Of a DNA stretch of 64,000 nt, positions 20,201 to 29,189 are shown in pieces (position 1 is the first letter of the stretch; the number at the start of each line of letters is the position of its first letter). The translations under genes and the position numbers were made by a program. The DNA is taken from contig CP136061.1 of the NCBI GenBank assembly GCA_032622095.1, forward strand, positions 86,838,324 through 86,902,323, given 5' to 3'. The notes below the pieces were generated by a model, which did not search any database, was not told where the DNA came from, and worked only from the letters and a program-made list of their open reading frames with translations. Source of the DNA: Siphonodentalium dalli (lineage: Eukaryota; Mollusca; Scaphopoda; Gadilida; Siphonodentaliidae).

Positions 20201-23031
20201 GTGTGATTTGCCGGCACGGGTTCGAGAGCGTCAGTAAATGGGGCTTGCATTTGAAAGGACACATACACTTGATACCGCCAGTTGAATTTCCCAGAGAGAA
20301 AGAAAAAGAACTTGCAAATGAAATTAGAACCTCAACTGTGCCGTCATGGACCTTTCTTGGTCGATGTTTCGGTGACGGAGGTATGTTCATAAAGTTACAG
20401 AACCAGACCAACTTCGTGACCGGTTTAATCTCGCTGCACACGATACTGAACATGTTATTTTCGCCACAGTCGAGTTTATATTTTTTCGATGTGAATTGGG
20501 GGGAAACTTCCCTGCGCAATGAGAGATGTGATACCACGAAGCCACGTGATACATCACGACCTTCCAGCAGGACATCACAATATGTGCTTAAGAGTGAATA
20601 TTTGCTTGAGCGCAAATATACAAAGCCTTCTCGCTGCCTACAAAACAGCTCTAGTTCCAAAGAGAACATTAACAACACCAAGACAAAGGCTCGTTGGAAC
20701 CATATGTCATTTGGACATGTTTTGTGGAGTGCCCCATTGAATGTCGAGTTACCAATGCACGACCCAAATATCACGACAGGCGGATCGGACTCGACGGAAT
20801 CGCTCGTGCTTCGCGACGCTTCATTCCGTTCTGGTATCACTGGCGAAAATAGTGCGAAAATCATAACCCCACAGCGGCCCACTGATATGGATGAAGAACT
20901 ATTTTCAAGGATGAATAGTCTTGGAGATATGCTGTTTAGACTGTGTAGGATGATGCTCGGAAGTTTTTCGGGTATTATGTGTGGGGTATGCCAAAGCTTA
21001 GAATCAACTAATCCGATCGACATTATTTTCCACATTTGGGACGAAAAGGAGGACGACGATCACTGTGCTGCGTGGTCCAATGGTGAAATTCAGTTATTAT
21101 TCTGTGGCCAATGTTCGGCATTTATCCCCGTGTCTGGATTAGATTTAGTTCACCACAATGTGCCCATTGCAATGTTAGAACATGTGTTCCATAACAATCA
21201 TACCAAATCCATATCCTTTTATTGTGCATCATTCGATATTCGCGGACCAAGTTATTATCTGTTTAACATAACGAATAATACACAGCTAACTATTGACCCT
21301 AGTGTTTCCCTCGGAAACTGGCCAAGTGGATCAAGACACATGTCTATTAATCTCAGAAATCATGTATTCTCCGATATGTATTCTAGTAACTATTGTAATA
21401 TATGTTGCACGTCAAAAGATGGACACGAACCTGATCTTTTTGTTAAGCACCGACTCTCCACGTTCTTCATAACCATGAAGCTGTATTCTGAATTAGGCAT
21501 GCCTACTGAAGAACTTGTTAGAATGTGTTCAGCCCGGAGCTGTAAAATGTTACTTTTTTGTCTGGACGTCTCAGATTTCCCCGTTGAATTTTCAGGGGTT
21601 CTAAATATAGGAACTGTGCTGCCACCAAAGGTTTGTTTCCGCGCTGATCTTCCGCATGCTGACAATATATGGATCCGCCCTATCTTCGCCGTTGACGTGG
21701 TGACTGGATCAGCACTTGTTTACTGTAGATTCTGTGGACGTGGATTTGTGAGTATCAGTGACTGGGGGTTACACCTGAAACTCCACATTGATATGTTTCC
21801 AGCTGCTTGGCTCACACAAGCTTTAGAAAAAAAGCTTATGTTAGATTTGAAGAATAGTAACAAACCCGCGTGGTATTTCCTTGAGGTTTTCTTCCGAATA
21901 AAACCTCGGAAAGCAGAACTGTTAGACGTCGCATTAAGTTTGTTCTCCATTCATAAACTGATGAACTTGTTGTTTTCTCCTGAAGACATGTCACACACTC
22001 TAATCTATTCACGAACAGAAACAGGAGACATAAGTGATTCCACAAAGGACGTTGTCGAACATGATCCGACAGCGGACGAATCATGTGACTTCACAGTTAA
22101 TGATGAGGCCATGGCAGGTACCAGCTCCTCTGAAACGGGAAGAAACTTTGAGCTAGAAATTGAAGAATGCGATAAAACTTGTCAACATGACAAAATGAAA
22201 GAATCTGACATACAAGACATGTACTTTGGTGTAAAACAGTTGAATGTGCCACTGGATCACGGTGAGTTGGCAGACATAAGCGTTTCCACAATGGATGTTG
22301 CCGAACAGGATCCGACCGTGGACGAATCGCGAACAATTAAGCTAGAAAATGAATGTGGTGAAATCTGCCAATATGGCACAGTGAAAGAATCAGATGTACA
22401 AGGCAAGTACTCAGATGTGAAAATGTTAACCGTGTCCCTCCAACATGGTATGTTTGCAGACATACGCGATATTGGAGAGGACGTTGCGGAAGATTATGAC
22501 ACGACGGACGAATCACGTGATCTTCCCATTAGTGAAGAGCCCGAGGCGGGGACCAGCTGTGGTGAGACCGGAATAAGCGTTAAGCTTGAAAGTGAATACT
22601 GCAGCGAAAGCTGCCATTATGGCGCAGGGAAAGAATCTGATGTAAAAGGCAAGTACAGTTATCATACGACATTTAGCAACAAAGCAGAATTCACGAGCCA
22701 AGACGATGAGGATACGGATTGTACTACGTATGAACATGAAATCAAAATTAAGCAAGAAAGCGAACATTATGGTGTCTTCTGCCAATATGAGAAAGTGGAT
22801 GTTTCTGACGACATTTATGGCGGAATGTCAATCAACAACATTGATACAGGAAACAATCATCGTATGGCAGTAGGAAATGAAGCAGCATCCACAAGTCGAG
22901 AAGCTGTACCCTGTACGAACTATGATCCGGGTATGCAATGTTGCTATGAAGACCAGGTGGGTTCACCAGTCGTTGTTTGGGATAATGCTCTGGATGATAT
23001 CAAACATGAACCTGTTGAGACATTGGACTGA
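17215..23031 (+). CDS. Large unrecognised protein: three tandem zinc-binding units plus acidic SUMO-motif tail
   Basis: An uninterrupted ORF of 1938 codons. The ATG at 17215 is chosen because an in-frame TGA lies at 17209-17211. Residues ~155-530, ~730-1110 and ~1224-1600 are three diverged copies of one unit. Each begins with CG(I/V)C-x12-13-H-x7-9-HC (Cys180/763/1256), then C-x2-C-x22-H-x2-3-(C/H) (Cys218/801/1297). An FD(V/I)-x-GP-x-Y block follows (F263/843/1340), then SVS(M/I/L)G-x-W. The last motif is a canonical C2H2 finger, C-x2-C-x12-H-x3-H, with a WGLHL helix (Cys431/996/1504). Units 1 and 3 have a further C-x2-C pair (Cys321, Cys1394) that unit 2 has lost. Residues ~540-729 are two copies of a 94-residue linker. 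The tail (~1600-1938) is acidic with repeated SUMO-type motifs. A nuclear DNA- or chromatin-binding role is inferred from the fingers. I do not recognise the family. Confidence 0.85.
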   Translation: MGDFSGSSMQVEEEHIYSRPPKAKARRVSDRLDGSCRAGDENKSKSTCDEGSGEITSGVGILDDVIAYDHVSSKVTSIGKGGLKLHDGSMPDASSIQTKSDIIACDVESCTAWSVSQEKTGNGISKPNDAPVCVITSIQTDSAATACDLGSYPEGIVELAQMIDRLRSISSTIRVCRYRCGICGRQTRHSIDLIKHIWEVRTVHCPNWDDNRIQLFHCSQCDLYFPTTNLDLLSPNFPEGIIKHILYCKNALDSRASGYFVCFDVDGPDYTLLNISRSPDHLLIDASVSMGRWPAVAYNTSNVSLKKHIFSNVLSCAGDICPLCRLHADKHHGNTFAAHRITYSAACLKLSSTLGLPVGDLVMMFIGQSLRFALVSTEPRNVVIFTDEPLVSGSYLPLSLLARMGKVSNFMRLIHPMFAVDSLTGSICVFCAICRLGFASISAWGLHLVSHVHIFPAISRPTYGEDILPSELECSVYPVWRTLEDIFGTHSISSSAINFAVGLTSARRVLNALFAPGATNHTFRVSFVEPSRGDFSSITDGRSILPSNQKLHTPMVEISCTRAYNSSRGNNTCISAVGDDTSFSQTGHPVSPDTITRTSDILVRECRAIVTGHVTNSSESIKKSATTFSVEPPDERSILSSNQKLHASPLLEISCTRAYNSSRGDNICISSVGDDKYSSQTGHALSLDTITRTSEILVRDCRAILTGPVTNSNENIKKSATTFSVEPPDDMDIELVLRMCALGQLVDTLYKQINTDSIRHLQCGVCEINAATAITLLRHFWENRNSHCSKWLTGEIRLFYCGKCDSFIPTSDDNIYRKRLSEEIVNHLGRHNRDGVSTEYALFDINGPTYIMLQIILGTSLTVSASVSIGNWARPSSNVSDNSFRFHVFQNIFKCDVSISVKSRLLLLYRCMNMNSRIKTNSSRKFLNTCLDRVCTALIFLVDYTYPIVELSEVISEETVLSDSIVQCLSVSDITELLYRPCFGVNLLTGSARVFCVICRHGFESVSKWGLHLKGHIHLIPPVEFPREKEKELANEIRTSTVPSWTFLGRCFGDGGMFIKLQNQTNFVTGLISLHTILNMLFSPQSSLYFFDVNWGETSLRNERCDTTKPRDTSRPSSRTSQYVLKSEYLLERKYTKPSRCLQNSSSSKENINNTKTKARWNHMSFGHVLWSAPLNVELPMHDPNITTGGSDSTESLVLRDASFRSGITGENSAKIITPQRPTDMDEELFSRMNSLGDMLFRLCRMMLGSFSGIMCGVCQSLESTNPIDIIFHIWDEKEDDDHCAAWSNGEIQLLFCGQCSAFIPVSGLDLVHHNVPIAMLEHVFHNNHTKSISFYCASFDIRGPSYYLFNITNNTQLTIDPSVSLGNWPSGSRHMSINLRNHVFSDMYSSNYCNICCTSKDGHEPDLFVKHRLSTFFITMKLYSELGMPTEELVRMCSARSCKMLLFCLDVSDFPVEFSGVLNIGTVLPPKVCFRADLPHADNIWIRPIFAVDVVTGSALVYCRFCGRGFVSISDWGLHLKLHIDMFPAAWLTQALEKKLMLDLKNSNKPAWYFLEVFFRIKPRKAELLDVALSLFSIHKLMNLLFSPEDMSHTLIYSRTETGDISDSTKDVVEHDPTADESCDFTVNDEAMAGTSSSETGRNFELEIEECDKTCQHDKMKESDIQDMYFGVKQLNVPLDHGELADISVSTMDVAEQDPTVDESRTIKLENECGEICQYGTVKESDVQGKYSDVKMLTVSLQHGMFADIRDIGEDVAEDYDTTDESRDLPISEEPEAGTSCGETGISVKLESEYCSESCHYGAGKESDVKGKYSYHTTFSNKAEFTSQDDEDTDCTTYEHEIKIKQESEHYGVFCQYEKVDVSDDIYGGMSINNIDTGNNHRMAVGNEAASTSREAVPCTNYDPGMQCCYEDQVGSPVVVWDNALDDIKHEPVETLD
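18833..19401 (+). repeat. Tandem duplication of 94 codons inside the large gene
   Basis: Two copies with a 282-bp period: 18833-19114 and 19115-19401. Both contain CGTAGTATATTG, GAGCAACCAGAAGCTTCAC, TGTACTCGTGCGTATAATTC, GATACAATTACACGTACAAG and ACGACGTTCTCCGTGGAGCC. Reading frame is preserved, and substitutions are scattered with one added codon in copy 2. The segment encodes the serine/threonine-rich linker between zinc units 1 and 2, so it lengthens a linker and does not add a finger. Confidence 0.9.
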
Positions 23032-23202
23032 GAGTGTTTATAGCTTTTGAATTACATGTCGCGTATTACCAACTTTTGTTCTGTGATTATCTCAGAATAT
23101 CAGACCCAATTCTTTGTGAAAATACGTGTAATATAATTTTCCAATTTATGTTAAAATTGCACAAAATTGCAAAGGGAGTTTAGAATAAGCATATTCCAAA
23201 AT
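23032..23202. other. Probable 3' UTR of the large zinc gene
   Basis: AT-rich sequence directly after the TGA. I do not see a clear AATAAA near the stop, so the polyadenylation site is unplaced. Confidence 0.3.
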
Positions 23203-23285
23203 TATTATAATAATAATAATAATAATTGTATAGCGCCTATCCCCCTAAGGGGCCCTAAACGATTTACACATATAAATACACAACA
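23203..23285 (-). repeat. Retroposon 3' tail on the minus strand
   Basis: An (ATA)n stretch followed by ATTGTATAGCGCCTATCCCC and AAGGGGCCCTAAACGATTTAC. In reverse complement this is GTAAATCGTTTAGGGCCCC...GGCGCTATACAAT-(TTA)n, the usual 3' end of L2/SINE-like retroposons. The remaining body is not delimited. Confidence 0.5.
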
Positions 23286-24610
23286 CATGCACATGAAAAA
23301 TAACTAATAGATTTGTGGAAAATCAATTTTTTTTGTTAGTTTTCTTTGAAACGGGGTATCGTCGTCGGAAGATATGAGTTTTCAAAGATCTAAAAAAAAG
23401 TTTGATAAAGTTATGCCTATTTTGGGATAATTGTGATACAATCATACAACTACCCATGTTGATCGATTACATTTCATGTGTAGCAACCACGTATTAAAGA
23501 TGGTCAATCTCGTTATAATTGTGTGTTATATAGTTACCTGGGTATAACACATTATATTATACGGGCGCATGATGCTATATTATGCAATTAAAAATCTAAC
23601 TCAACATTATGATACAAATGAAGCATCCTCTCATAGAGCCAATACTATAAGCTGTTAGGTTATTGGAGTTTTGTGTGAAATTATTAATTATTCTAGCAGT
23701 TCTTGGTACCGAAAGGGGCAAAAAATTAAACCTCAACCTCTCAAATGTATTAGAATCCATTGTTTTTGTTGTCTCTTAATAATGATTCAGATTTTACATA
23801 CAATGAGGATGACGATATGTGAAATTCACGATTTTTTGCCAGATAGATCCAGAGAAATTCTTTGTGAAAATCTCTTGCCATTTTTTTCAAAACGTTCGTC
23901 TCCCTCTTAAAAGTGCATAGATCACTGAAACATCAATCTCAATAATTTATCGGTCGCTGTAACCCAAGGCACACCCAATGATTTACGTATTTAAAGTTTG
24001 GGTTTTCTGCTTTGAATACCTCCAACAGATGGGCCAAAAACAAATTAATTAATTTAGTCATGCAACAGACGAAGTAAGTTTTCGCCACACAGTGCGTGGT
24101 ATTTTCATTCGGTATAATATCACCAGATCATAGAAAAGGTAAATAGTGCATTTTATATAAAACCAATTTCCATGCTGCTACCAAGCTGGTTTCTTATCCA
24201 ACAATTTTGTTCAAATTCCTTCAGTCCGCACTTTACAACTCGAAAATGCTACCATAGTTTGTAGTATATATGACCGGATTTAGTGTACAATACTTCTTTA
24301 AGTTATCATTTCAATGTCTGTGAGAAATCAATCACTGCATTCAATTCAGGAGGAGATGAGTAACCGATTTTGATTGGTGATTTCCATGCAAATCGCCGGG
24401 GGGTATGTATAAAACAGTTTTCATGGATTCGAAGCAGGGGTATCATTAAACAGTCATCACATTTAACTGTCGGGTACGCCAGGTAAATTATAAGAATTAA
24501 CGCTAAATTAATTGTTTTGAGATTTTTTTTTTCGGGAATTCTACAACCCTTGACCTACTTTTGAAAAATCAATATAAAATTAAAAATAAATACCAGCATT
24601 ATAATGGAAG
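23286..24610. other. Non-coding stretch with two MITE scraps
   Basis: At 23494-23563 is a left-end scrap of family A (ATTAAAGATGG ... TTATATAGTTACCTGGGTATAA). At about 24262-24306 is GACCGGATTTAGTGTACAAT followed by CTTTAA, the inverted left end of family D (see 56937-57272). No gene is supported in the rest. Confidence 0.45.
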
Positions 24611-25365
24611 ATGTTCAAAGCCGACCCGCCAGATAAATATCTATTGTTTTTAATACCACACCAAGTCACACTCAGAAGTATTTGCAACTCTGTAACTTCT
24701 GCTCCACAGATTTGCATGGAAATCCCCATTCAAACTTGGGCACATAGCCTCCCCTTCACGAAACAACTCGACAGGACCCACGGCGACAAGAGATCATGCC
24801 ATTGCGATATTTGCCCGAAATCGTTCTCTCATTAAAACAACTTAAGAGCACATACTAGCACCACATTGGCGATCGCCCGTATGCTTGTGATGTTTGTGTG
24901 AACTATTTCACTACATATTCCTGCACAGAACAGCTTACACACTATGATAGACCATACGCTTGTGATATATGCGAAAAATAGTTGTATTTGGCCCAGTTTG
25001 ACGCAAAACAAGCTAATTCACTAAGGCAATTAATGGCCCAGATCAGGGCGATGTTTGCTGTAAATCATTCCATCAGTCGAGGGGTTCGATTTCACACGAG
25101 GAACCACACCAAAGAACGCCCATATCATTGCGATATTTGCGGGAAATCATTCCAATGTTCTAACAATCTAACTGAACACATGACAATCCATTTTGATGAA
25201 CGCTCGTATCAGTGAGATATGTATGCAAAATCATTCACTAAGTCGTGAAACCTGAAACGCCATAAGATAATGCACTATTGTGGGCGTGCGTATCACTGTG
25301 GAAAATCGTTTTCTCAGTCGGGAAACTTAATCACACATAAGAGATTCCACTTAGATGACCGCTCT
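24611..25365 (+). pseudogene. Decayed C2H2 zinc-finger pseudogene
   Basis: Finger signatures recur in shifting frames: CHCDICPKSF (about 24799) followed by an immediate stop, YACDVCVNYF (about 24880), YACDICEK followed by TAG (about 24958), and ERPYHCDICGKSFQCSNNL plus TEHMTIHF (about 25117-25195). An H-K-x-x-RFH-type remnant lies at about 25336-25360. Stops and frameshifts separate almost every finger. The linkers resemble those of the intact finger gene at 36168, so it is probably a dead paralogue. No intact start exists. Confidence 0.75.
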
Positions 25366-25680
25366 CATTATATTCACTCAGGCAATTAATGGCCCAGATA
25401 AGCACGATGTCTTTAGTAGATCATCCCATCAGTCGAGCGCTTTGATTTCACACATTTGTTTCGTTCTGTAAATACTTGACAGCAGGAATTTTCTCAGGAT
25501 GATGTGTACATTTATTTATTTTATTTTTTTGTTTTTTTGGTTCAAATCGACGATTTATGTGTACATTTTTCGAATAAGTTATAGTATGTAACTGTACCCT
25601 ATAATGCAGTGAGTCAGGGTGGCTATGCCCACGATTAATAACGTTTTTTTTTTTAGTTAAAAAAATTATGTATTGCTTGG
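25366..25680. other. Non-coding stretch
   Basis: Contains GGCAATTAATGGCCCAGATMAG (25380), a second copy of 25025-25046 inside the pseudogene. The pseudogene therefore carries a local duplication. No gene is seen. Confidence 0.4.
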
Positions 25681-26217
25681 AATGTGGACTCTCTCTTTGT
25701 AAAGATGTGTTATGTAGTTACCGGGGTATAAATATTAGATCTGAATCGTAGACCCCTGTTAAGAAATGGTTCTATCGATTAATATTGATTATATTTTGCA
25801 TATTTTTTGGTCTAACGTGTAGTTGTTTAGCTAACGAACAATATAGGTTTCTGTCAGCATCGACCAAAAAAATTTATTGTGTAATTTTTTCACAAACAAA
25901 CGTTAATTAGACGCAGCATCGCTTACAACTATGTAATAAAACAATACAAACAAACATTATGGGACACTGGATGTTCGGAGCATAGCTATGGGAACACCAT
26001 ATTGATCGCTATCGCTATATGGTATCGCCTGAATGGTCTGTTCTAAATATAGTGTCCCACTTAACATCTCATTTTATTATAAAATATTCGAAATAAAATG
26101 AATATTAATTGATAGAGGCGTTTCCGGACATGGGTTTTCAATTCATATTTATTATTTTATGCCTACAACACTATTTCAAAAGTATTATATGAAGAGTGAA
26201 GAGATATTCTATCTTTA
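25681..26217 (+). mobile_element. Diverged TTAA MITE family A copy
   Basis: Follows the family order from CTCTCTTTGTAAAGATGTGT through GTTACCGGGGTATAAATATT, the GTCTAACGTG / GACCAAAAAAATT central pair and TTAATTGATAGAGGCG, to ATCTTTAA (TTAA at 26214-26217). The left TTAA is lost. It is clearly older than the copies at 26796 and 28070. Confidence 0.65.
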
Positions 26218-26654
26218 ATGAACATAATCCAATTAAGCGCCCCTCATTTACTATATATTTAGATTGGGGGGGGGGGGGGTAAAAAAAATATTTTATTCGA
26301 GTCGAGGAACCGACCCATCAAAGCTCAGAGTTATTAGAAATCTAGTGGCCAAGTAAACAGTAGACGAGCCGACGATCTCGGACCTAATCGCGGATGAAGA
26401 TGGATAACTCTAAAATCAAGATGCTTTCTGTTGATAATAAGGCCAAATTTCGTCGAACAACATGTTGATAAATAACACACGTTTAGGGCAATTTTATACT
26501 ATATTGTTGACAGTGGTTATTTTTGGACAATTAATCGATTCCATATATATAAACTGAAGCGACAGTTCTAAAAATGTTGTTGTTGTTTTTGCTGCTGTTG
26601 TTGTTGTCGTCGTCGTCGGAATCTAATTATATGGGGACCATCGAATCGGATTGA
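26218..26654. other. Non-coding stretch with a G-run and a TGT/GTC microsatellite
   Basis: A G-run at about 26265-26279. A (TGT)n/(GTC)n mixed microsatellite at about 26575-26618. No gene is supported. Confidence 0.5.
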
Positions 26655-27350
26655 GTACCTTCTATCGATTAATATTCATTTTTATTTCGAATATGTTCTG
26701 GTCTAAAAAGGTATGGTTGTTTAGCTAACGAACAATAGTGGTTACCATCAACAGAGACCAGAAATTTTATTGTGTAATTTTGTCACAAATAAACGTTAAA
26801 GGTGGATTATCTCTTTGTAAACATGTATTATATAGTTACCGGGGTATCAAATTTTAGATTTGAATCGAAGACTCCTGTCCGGAAATGCTTCTATCGATTA
26901 ATATTAATTTTATTTCGAATATTTTCTGGTCTAAATAGGTGTGTTTGTTCAGCTAACGAACAATAGTGGTTACTGTTAACAGAGACCAGAAATTATATTG
27001 TGCAATTTTGTCACAAATAAACGTTAATTATATTCATTATCGCTTATAGCTGTGGAACAAAACAATACAAACAACCAATCTGTGACATTTGACATTCGTT
27101 GCGTAGCTGTAAGAACAGCCCAGTGCTCTATATCGCAATACGGTCTCATCCGAATGGTCGGTTCTAAAAATAGTAACATAAACGGGCCCGATTTAATATT
27201 CGAAATAAAATCAATATTAATTGATAGAAGCTTTTCCGGACATAGGTCTTCAGTTCATATCTAGTATTTTATACCCACGCAACTATTTAAAATTTGTTAT
27301 TTAAAGAGATAATCCATCTTTAATTATACTCATTGTCGCTTATGGAATCA
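26655..27350 (+). mobile_element. Outer TTAA MITE family A copy, split by a nested copy
   Basis: The left part (26655-26799) runs from TTCTATCGATTAATATTCAT to ACAAATAAACGTTAA. The right part resumes at 27320 with TTAATTATACTCATTGTCGC. Uninterrupted copies elsewhere read AAACGTTAATTATACTC across the join (for example 6521-6533), so the inner element inserted exactly at this TTAA. Confidence 0.8.
26796..27323 (+). mobile_element. TTAA MITE family A, full-length nested copy
   Basis: 528 bp including both TTAAs (26796-26799 and 27320-27323). The left end is TTAAAGGTGGATTATCTCTT and the right end is AAAGAGATAATCCATCTTTAA. Imperfect inverted arms of about 125 bp reach inward to a TTATTTCGAATATT / AATATTCGAAATAA pair. 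It is nearly identical to 28070-28597, so both moved recently. The 70-codon frame inside it recurs in other copies and is a by-product of the repeat. Confidence 0.85.
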
Positions 27351-27786
27351 CTGAACTAAATGGTTTCCCATATGCGACAGTGTTAACGTTTCGGCCAAAT
27401 TCACTGAATTGAAGCCTGCAGGCCATACCAGTGATGTTTACCCAGCTAGATTGACACCAGTTGATCACGAAAATGCAAGAAAAATCATAGGGCATGTGTT
27501 TACTTTTTAAAATAAATCCCCTAGTCTACGACAGGGCTATCTCACAGCCAAATTTGATCTGGAAAAACCCAGAACTGCAGCAGCTAGTTAAATAAATTTA
27601 AATAAATCCATTCCCCCATTCATTCACCAGTTTAAATTATTTAGATATTATGTACAAATCAAATAAACGCGATGTTATCCTTTCATAACGTGTCGCATGT
27701 ATCAGGTGAAGGTCATTCTTCAGTTACCTTTAGCAATTCCACGGTGTACTCGCTCCCCGACTCTAGAACACATTTAGCTCCCTGAT
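27351..27786. other. Non-coding stretch, no gene seen
   Basis: Unassigned DNA between two MITE clusters. No domain-bearing frame. Confidence 0.4.
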
Positions 27787-28073
27787 TCCTTATAACTATG
27801 GAATAAAAACAATACAACCAATCAATCTGGGACATTTGACGTTCGGTACATAGCCATAGGAACAGCCTAATGCTCTATATCGCTATAGTGTATCACCCGA
27901 ATGGTCTATTCTAAAAATAGACACATAAACGGTCCCAATAAAATATTCGAAATAAAATCAATATTAATTGATAGAAGCCTTTCCAGACAGGGGTCTTTTT
28001 CAGTTCATATTTATTATTTTATACCCACGCAACTATTTCAAATTTGTTATTTAAAGAGATAATCCATCTTTAA
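27787..28073 (+). mobile_element. TTAA MITE family A, 5'-truncated copy
   Basis: Only the right half is present, from TTATAACTATGGAATAAA to ATCCATCTTTAA (28073). Its terminal TTAA (28070-28073) is shared with the next element. Confidence 0.75.
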
Positions 28074-28597
28074 AGGTGGATTATCTCTTTGTAAACATGT
28101 ATTATATAGTTACCGGGGTATCAAATTTTAGATTTGAATCGAAGACTCCTGTCCGGAAATGCTTCTATCGATTAATATTAATTTTATTTCGAATATTTTC
28201 TGGTCTAAATAGGTGAGTTTGTTCAGCTAACGAACAATAGTGGTTACTGTTAACAGAGACCAGAAATTATATTGTGCAATTTTGTCACAAATAAACGTTA
28301 ATTATATTCATTATCGCTTATAGCTGTGGAACAAAACAATACAAACAACCAATCTGTGACATTTGACATTCGTTGCGTAGCTGTAAGAACAGCCCAGTGC
28401 TCTATATCGCATTACGGTCTCATCCGAATGGTCGGTTCTAAAAATAGTAACATAAACGGGCCCGATTTAATATTCGAAATAAAATCAATATTAATTGATA
28501 GAAGCTTTTCCGGACATAGGTCTTCAGTTCATATCTAGTATTTTATACCCACGCAACTATTTAAAATTTGTTATTTAAAGAGATAATCCATCTTTAA
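28070..28597 (+). mobile_element. TTAA MITE family A, full-length copy
   Basis: 528 bp from TTAA (28070-28073) to TTAA (28594-28597). It is joined head to tail with the preceding truncated copy through a single TTAA, so it used that element's terminal target as its own insertion site. It differs from 26796-27323 at only a few bases. Confidence 0.85.
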
Positions 28598-28800
28598 CTA
28601 GTAATTCCTAAAATGTATATATACATACAACAGTTTTAGTAAGGGCAACGGATTGCGTACATGTGGGCCTATACGTGTACATGTAGTTGGTGATGACCTG
28701 TGTATATCTACACATATAGTCTTCACCAAAAACTTGCTGGTTTATAAATTAGTCCCCCCCCCCCGGTTAATGGTTAATACTACTGTTCGGTTCATATAGT

Positions 28801-29114
28801 TGTTGTATTTATGGGTCTTAATAGTTAGGCCTGGTAGAGTAAAACCTGTATCTGATAGATACGTCTCGGCAAACGGCTCCAATATAGCGATATTGGAGCG
28901 AAGATACGGGAAAATCCGGAAACCACCGAGGATGTCCGAAGATAGCCGGAAGTTCACGAGATGGCGAGGCTGACGGAAACCCATCACTCTGAATCCGACC
29001 TTCTTATTGACAACATGTATTGATGTATTGCTGTATTATTAAAAGGTATTATTTCACACTTGCACTTCATGTATAATTATTCACAATGCTGCACTGTACC
29101 CCAAAATTATAACA
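28801..29114 (+). repeat. 5' LTR
   Basis: 314 bp, TGTTGTATTT...TATAACA, followed by AA and then the TGG that starts the primer region. It contains a CCAATATAGCGATATTGG palindrome (28879-28896) and a TATTATTAAAAGG segment near 29034 that could serve as a TATA-like or poly(A) region. The minus-strand frame through both LTRs has no recognisable domain. Confidence 0.85.
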
Positions 29115-29116
29115 AA

Positions 29117-29189
29117 TGGCGTCGTCGACAGGATTCGAACCTGTGCGGGGAAACCCCAATAGATTTCCAATCGAATGGCGTCGTCGATC
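29117..29189 (+). other. Primer-binding region containing a copied tRNA-Ser 3' half
   Basis: Read on the minus strand, 29117-29170 is the 3' half of a tRNA-Ser: anticodon loop TTGGAAA, long variable arm TTGGGGTTTCCCCGC, T arm ACAGG-TTCGAAT-CCTGT, acceptor strand CGACGAC, discriminator G and CCA. Nuclear tRNA genes do not encode CCA, so it was copied from a mature tRNA. A second TGGCGTCGTCGA at 29176-29187 looks like the ordinary primer site. The 5' half of the tRNA is absent, so this is not a working tRNA gene. Confidence 0.8.

Noticed and set aside
20112-21035. 307-codon minus-strand frame
   Set aside because: It lies antisense to zinc units 2-3 of the large plus-strand gene, and its Cys/His pattern is explained as the complement of that coding sequence.
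27052-27264. 70-86-codon frames starting MEQN-NTNNQSVTF-type, seen at 27052, 28326, 38592, 44452 and 45408
   Set aside because: They recur only because they lie in copies of the family A MITE. The frame is short and runs into the terminal arm, so it is not a gene.
28742-28987. Minus-strand frame shared with 35715-35978
   Set aside because: Identical because both lie in the two LTRs. No domain, and it runs against the direction of the element.
29117-29170. Functional tRNA-Ser gene
   Set aside because: The 5' half of the tRNA is missing and CCA is encoded, so it is a copied tRNA half in a primer site, not a gene.
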